Positions 60,496 to 64,000 of a stretch of 64,000 bases of DNA are shown in pieces. The notes under the pieces were generated by a model. The model was not told the origin of the DNA. It made no database searches and worked only from the letters and a program-made list of their open reading frames with translations. Every line of letters starts with the position of its first letter. Positions within the stretch are counted from its first letter, which is position 1. Source of the DNA: Geosiphon pyriformis. Taxonomy: Eukaryota > Glomeromycota > Glomeromycetes > Archaeosporales > Geosiphonaceae. The stretch covers positions 1,312,893 through 1,376,892 of the forward strand of contig JAAOMT010000512.1 of NCBI GenBank assembly GCA_016748015.1, in the 5' to 3' direction. The position numbers were made by a program, and so were the translations under genes.

Positions 60496-62394
60496 ATGGT
60501 TTCCTCTGACGAAGAAATTGTTCCCAGACGTCAAACTGTTAAAATAAAACCACGTGTAGTTCCCCCAAAATCACGACGCGTCATTTCCGTATTATCAGAC
60601 CAGGTTTCGAGTTCCCCGCAAGCTTCTACGCAGATAGATTCTAAAAAGACCCGTAAGCGTACCAGCTCTATAGATGATGAGGAAGATTCCTTTTTTACTA
60701 GAAAAATAGTGTTCGTCCCTCGCAATACGCCTTTTTCAAAGACCTGTAAGTTTTATAAATACTTCGTGTTTACGTTGCTCCTTTAAAATTATTCAATTCC
60801 TCGCCTCTTACCCAAATTAAAGGCCCAATAAAAGATTCAGTTGAATTTGAACAGCATGAAGAGAATTGCAATGCAATACCGCATGAACACCGCGGGAATA
60901 AAAAGGGGAAGACTAGGATTGATTGGATGAAACCCAAGGATTCAATTATAGATCTGGATGACCTTATTGATAAATATGTATCGTACGTTATTAAGTCTTG
61001 TTTGGTTTCTTCCGCACCTTTTGTTTCATCCAATTGTTTTATTTATTCTTTATTTAAAGTGATGATGATTCTGACGAAATATCAGAATTATTGGGTAAAG
61101 TAAAAAGGAAAGAAAGCAAGGGGAGTGTGGAGACTGTAGTCGAAGAATTGATCGAAAGAGAATTGACCCCACCCCCAGACCCTGACAGAAATCAATTTCA
61201 ATCAACGATGAATGCGCTACAGTAAGTCCAATTTTGGCTTTATAGAAACATGTACTTTCTACATTTATCAGCTAAATATGATCTTTCTTCTAGACAGACT
61301 TTGACACAGTATTCTGAGAGTTTACGTGCAACAACTATTGCTGATCTTAGTATTCTAGATTCATCAAAAGCTTCTTTTGAAATTGATCTTGATCCTGAAC
61401 TTCGTGCAATTTCCGAAAATACTGCACAATCGTTGCAAATAAAAACAAATCGACCTTTCAATATGCCGGCCAGGAGATCTTTAAATGACAAAGTTGAAAT
61501 ACTTCTAAAAGCTTTACGACACCCCTTGCTCGTTATTACCGAACAAAATCGCGCATTCGTTTCTGATTTCGAAAAACCCATGAAATTTATATTAATGGCT
61601 GTGAGTTGCTTTTCGTTCGTTTGAAAAGGTTTCAATGGTGGATTCTTAAGAGTAACGCCCCTTTTTATAATACAAACATCAAGAGTGATACTTTTGAACA
61701 AATGTTCTCCTATTTTTGTCAAAAGAAATCGATTGGCAAAAATGAATTGGTTGTTACCTTCAACAATATAAAGGTATTTCCTCGTGGAACCCCTATGAGT
61801 TTGAACATCACTGGCGAAGTAGTTATGGGTAAGTATCTCTAATTTAGGGAAATCCTCCACTTTACTATTTTTTCATCCAGTGTTCCGATTATTTTTATCG
61901 CTGCTGAAAATTGGAGACATTTGATTCAATTCAGAGGCATGTACGAAGCAGACACACGAATATATTCGTCAACAGAAAGAAATCCAGCAGCAACAAAAAT
62001 TGAAACAACTGGAACAAATGCTCGTTAAAGAGGAGTTAATGGTAGAAGGGGCTCTGCCTCTTGCAAGTGTCAATGACAATGGTGAAGAGTTTTTACATTT
62101 TAAATTACAGAGTAAAGATGGTTCCATTGAAAAACTTAGGGTCAAAAAGGTAAATTAAAGATCTCGATATTCAATAATTTCTTTTCAAACACTTGTATTT
62201 TGCTCACAATTTCCATCGTTATTTAGACGACAACAGTGCAAGCCATAATCAATAGGTATCGTGAAATAAAACACATTTCGGAAACAGCATTAGTACGACT
62301 AATCTTTGAGGGAGAAAGCTTAGATCCTAGTGATATTCTGGAAAACACAGAGCTAGAGGATGGGGATATGTTATCTGTTAAGGTTGGTCAGTAA
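60496..62394 (+). CDS. Rad60/Esc2/NIP45-like protein with two SUMO-like domains
   Basis: Exons 60496-60745, 60823-60982, 61060-61221, 61294-61600, 61651-61828, 61935-62149 and 62227-62394 give 479 residues. The N-terminal half is charged and disordered with acidic serine motifs (SDDDSDEISELL, SSIDDEEDSFF) that could be SUMO-interacting or CK2 sites. The first SUMO-like domain covers about 286-352 (IKSDTFEQMFSYFCQKKSIG, NELVVTFNNIKVFPRGTPMS). A Gln-rich coiled coil (EYIRQQKEIQQQQKLKQLEQ) links to the second one, about 402-479: EFLHFKLQSKDGSIEKLRVK, RLIFEGESLDPSDILENTEL, EDGDMLSVKVGQ. The chain ends without a Gly-Gly, so it is not conjugated. In fungi this family contacts Ubc9 and supports replication-fork repair with Smc5/6. 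Intron 4 is only 50 nt; the exon 5 acceptor is the weakest part of the model. Confidence 0.88.
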
Positions 62395-62964
62395 TGCATA
62401 AAAGTGATTAGTTTCTAAATTTCATGATCTTCAAGGCTCAGGGTCCTGATTGAAAGGGTTGGTGGTACATGTCATATTGGGATTCATCTTATATTGGATA
62501 TAGCAACTATGGTCGATAATCGCGAGATGATCATACTGAACAATAATTTCCCACTTGTACATATATTTTCTCGGGATCGAAAATTTTGTTATTATTTATT
62601 GGTTCTTAATGAAATCAAAGGTAAGAATCCTTGTTAAAGATTTTTATTCGCTACAAATATCTCGATGTTTTCATTCCCTGAGCTGTAACTCGGAATAGAT
62701 TAGATTTTAATTTGTTCCAAGTCTTCATTTTACAGTTCAATTTTTGAATTAGGGTGAAACAGCTATGTTTTAAAAAGTCAAACAAAACTGTAATTCCAAA
62801 AGGATTTCTAATCAACATGAGTGTTCAAAATACATTTGTTTATTCAAGTCCTTGAGTACCTTTCGAATATTCGCCTTTCTAAAAGAATTCTCGTTTAATT
62901 TATGATTGAAAATATGCTATGTAACTTGGCAAGCTTGTTTCAATCCTGCCACATTATTGTAAAA
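62395..62964. other. Convergent 3' flanks of the Rad60-like and TIM10 genes
   Basis: No gene seen. It should contain the two 3' UTRs. Confidence 0.4.
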
Positions 62965-63389
62965 TCACCATAAAGACCACCCACCACCACCACCTCCCTG
63001 CTGTGCTTGTTGCTGCTGTTGTACTGATAACTGTTGTTGTTGCGTTTTCTGAGCCAACGCCTCCCCAACCTTGGTGCTCACCTCGAAAAATTTAGCAGTA
63101 CATCGATCAATGCATACGGATTCACCCTTGTTTAAATCAGCCTCGATGTATTTTGGCGGGATACATTTCTTGTAGCATGAGTCAACGATGCTTGAAATTG
63201 CAATATTCAATTTTCCCAGTGGATGATATGATTTAAGATTGTTTGAATCAGAACCAAATGAGATTCTTTTTGATTTTACCGTTGAAAGGTCTCTGTGACC
63301 ATTTCCAGTTCTTGTTCGGCCATTGCTACTGTTTGTGGATTCACCGTCTGTTGTTGCCCGACACTGCCATATGGTAGAAAATGTGTCAT
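62965..63389 (-). CDS. TIM10: Mitochondrial intermembrane-space chaperone Tim10
   Basis: Exons 63389-63280 and 63190-62965 give 111 residues. Twin CX3C motifs CYKKC (42-46) and CIDRC (63-67), 16 residues apart, and the flanking helices ([15 protein letters not shown] before, [19 protein letters not shown] after) mark the small Tim family. SCYKKCI with [17 protein letters not shown] fits Tim10 better than Tim9, Tim8 or Tim13. With Tim9 it forms a hexamer that escorts hydrophobic precursors across the intermembrane space; the cysteines form two disulfides through Mia40. The start at 63389 adds 22 residues; Met23 (MAEQELE) would give 89 residues, the usual Tim10 length. The C-terminal tail is unusual, with Gln runs and GGGGGG, ending WSLW. 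Confidence 0.93.
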
Positions 63390-63556
63390 TTTTATAGAAG
63401 ATAATAGAAGAAAGGGGATTCTAAGAGGGGGTTTTTGTGACTGTTGTTTTTAAGGATCTATGATCGTCACAGCATAAACCTATTTATCAAATGCTTATTT
63501 GGATATTCTCAATTAATAAATTTGATGCCCTAAATCTTATTATTATTAAAATAATT

Positions 63557-64000
63557 TTACTTGCCAATAAAGTTCAGAAATTTCAAATCCCAAACATTAT
63601 AACGCCAATTTCCTAAAATTGTGAATTATAAAAAAAGGCACATTTTTTAATAGTAACCAAATTTCTTAAGTAGCTTTTTAAAGAATCAATACAAATGATC
63701 CTCCAGGCCCAAGAAAAATAAAATAACTTTTTGGTTAAAATACTTTGTATTTCACTTAAATAATCCGAGAGAATAATAAATTTACTTAATGTCACGCGGA
63801 CTTGGAAAAAAAATAAAACTATACTGCCTCACTTACGTTGAAAAGCATTGTCTACTTTTTTTATAATTAAATGGGCAATTTTAAATGTGAAGTATGAGAC
63901 AGTGAAACTAATTTGCTTTAGTACAATTAAAGCGAATTTCGCATAATTTTTATTCAAATTAGTAGTGGCAGGAGTCTCGATCCATGTTATCGATGCCATC
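63557..64000 (-). CDS. 3' part of an unrecognised gene cut by the window edge
   Basis: An open frame enters at 64000 and reads MASITWIETPATTNLNKNYA onward, ending in KVDNAFQ at a perfect GTAAGT donor (about 63832). An acceptor (attttag, at 63613) would join it in frame to a last exon, 63612-63557, encoding NWRYNVWDLKFLNFIGK and a stop. The product is not recognised; the sequence is basic and partly hydrophobic. The start may lie outside the window. The exon pair is supported only by frame and splice sites. Confidence 0.4.

Overview
This window looks like nuclear DNA of an early-diverging, very AT-rich fungus. Genes carry several short introns of about 50-100 nt, mitochondrial import and respiratory proteins have fungal architecture, and the spaces between genes are extremely A+T rich and filled with microsatellites and decayed non-LTR retrotransposons. 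This combination fits an arbuscular mycorrhizal fungus (Glomeromycotina, Rhizophagus-like), but the organism is an inference. I saw no bacterial genes, rRNA, convincing tRNA or CRISPR.

Left part (1-10.1 kb): a graveyard of one LINE family (copies named L1-L3 here) in extremely AT-rich DNA, then two convergent genes for mitochondrial proteins. These are a seven-exon metaxin/Sam37-like outer-membrane protein (7415-8920, +) and a three-exon cytochrome c oxidase subunit 4 (9162-9858, -).

10.1-25 kb: an AT desert that opens with the decayed 3' end of another LINE (L4), then a less AT-rich non-coding block. That block holds three related copies of an unrecognised element (about 18.0-18.16, 19.32-19.46 and 21.0-21.3 kb), a diverged duplicated segment (19.0/19.95 kb), a telomere-like TTAGGG tract and many microsatellites. 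It lies upstream of a SAM-domain plus HMG-box regulator gene (25003-27221, +).

28-38.5 kb: mostly non-coding, with one complete but disabled Tc1/mariner transposon (33049-34176, near-identical terminal repeats, TA target duplication) and a single-exon LCAT-like acyltransferase/phospholipase (34748-35911, -).

38.5-48.2 kb: a near full-length LINE (L5, about 6.7 kb, minus strand). ORF1 carries a zinc knuckle; ORF2 has endonuclease, reverse transcriptase, RNase H and a C-terminal Cys motif. It is broken by stops and its catalytic FADD box now reads FVNN. Further desert and a short, CpG-rich 3' end of another copy (L6) follow.

48.8-64 kb: a gene-dense stretch. It contains a class-3 lipase-like membrane protein lacking its nucleophile serine, an unknown polytopic membrane protein, a Ser/Thr kinase with a probable GC-AG intron, a REEP/HVA22/Yop1-like ER-shaping protein, a divergently transcribed Rad60/Esc2/NIP45-like protein with two SUMO-like domains, Tim10, and the 3' end of an unrecognised gene at the window edge. 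Sam37, COX4 and Tim10 all serve mitochondrial biogenesis, but nothing suggests they form a cluster. Splice models were deduced by hand from reading-frame continuity, GT/AG sites and family conservation. For the genes with introns, exon lengths sum to a multiple of three, except the gene truncated by the window edge.
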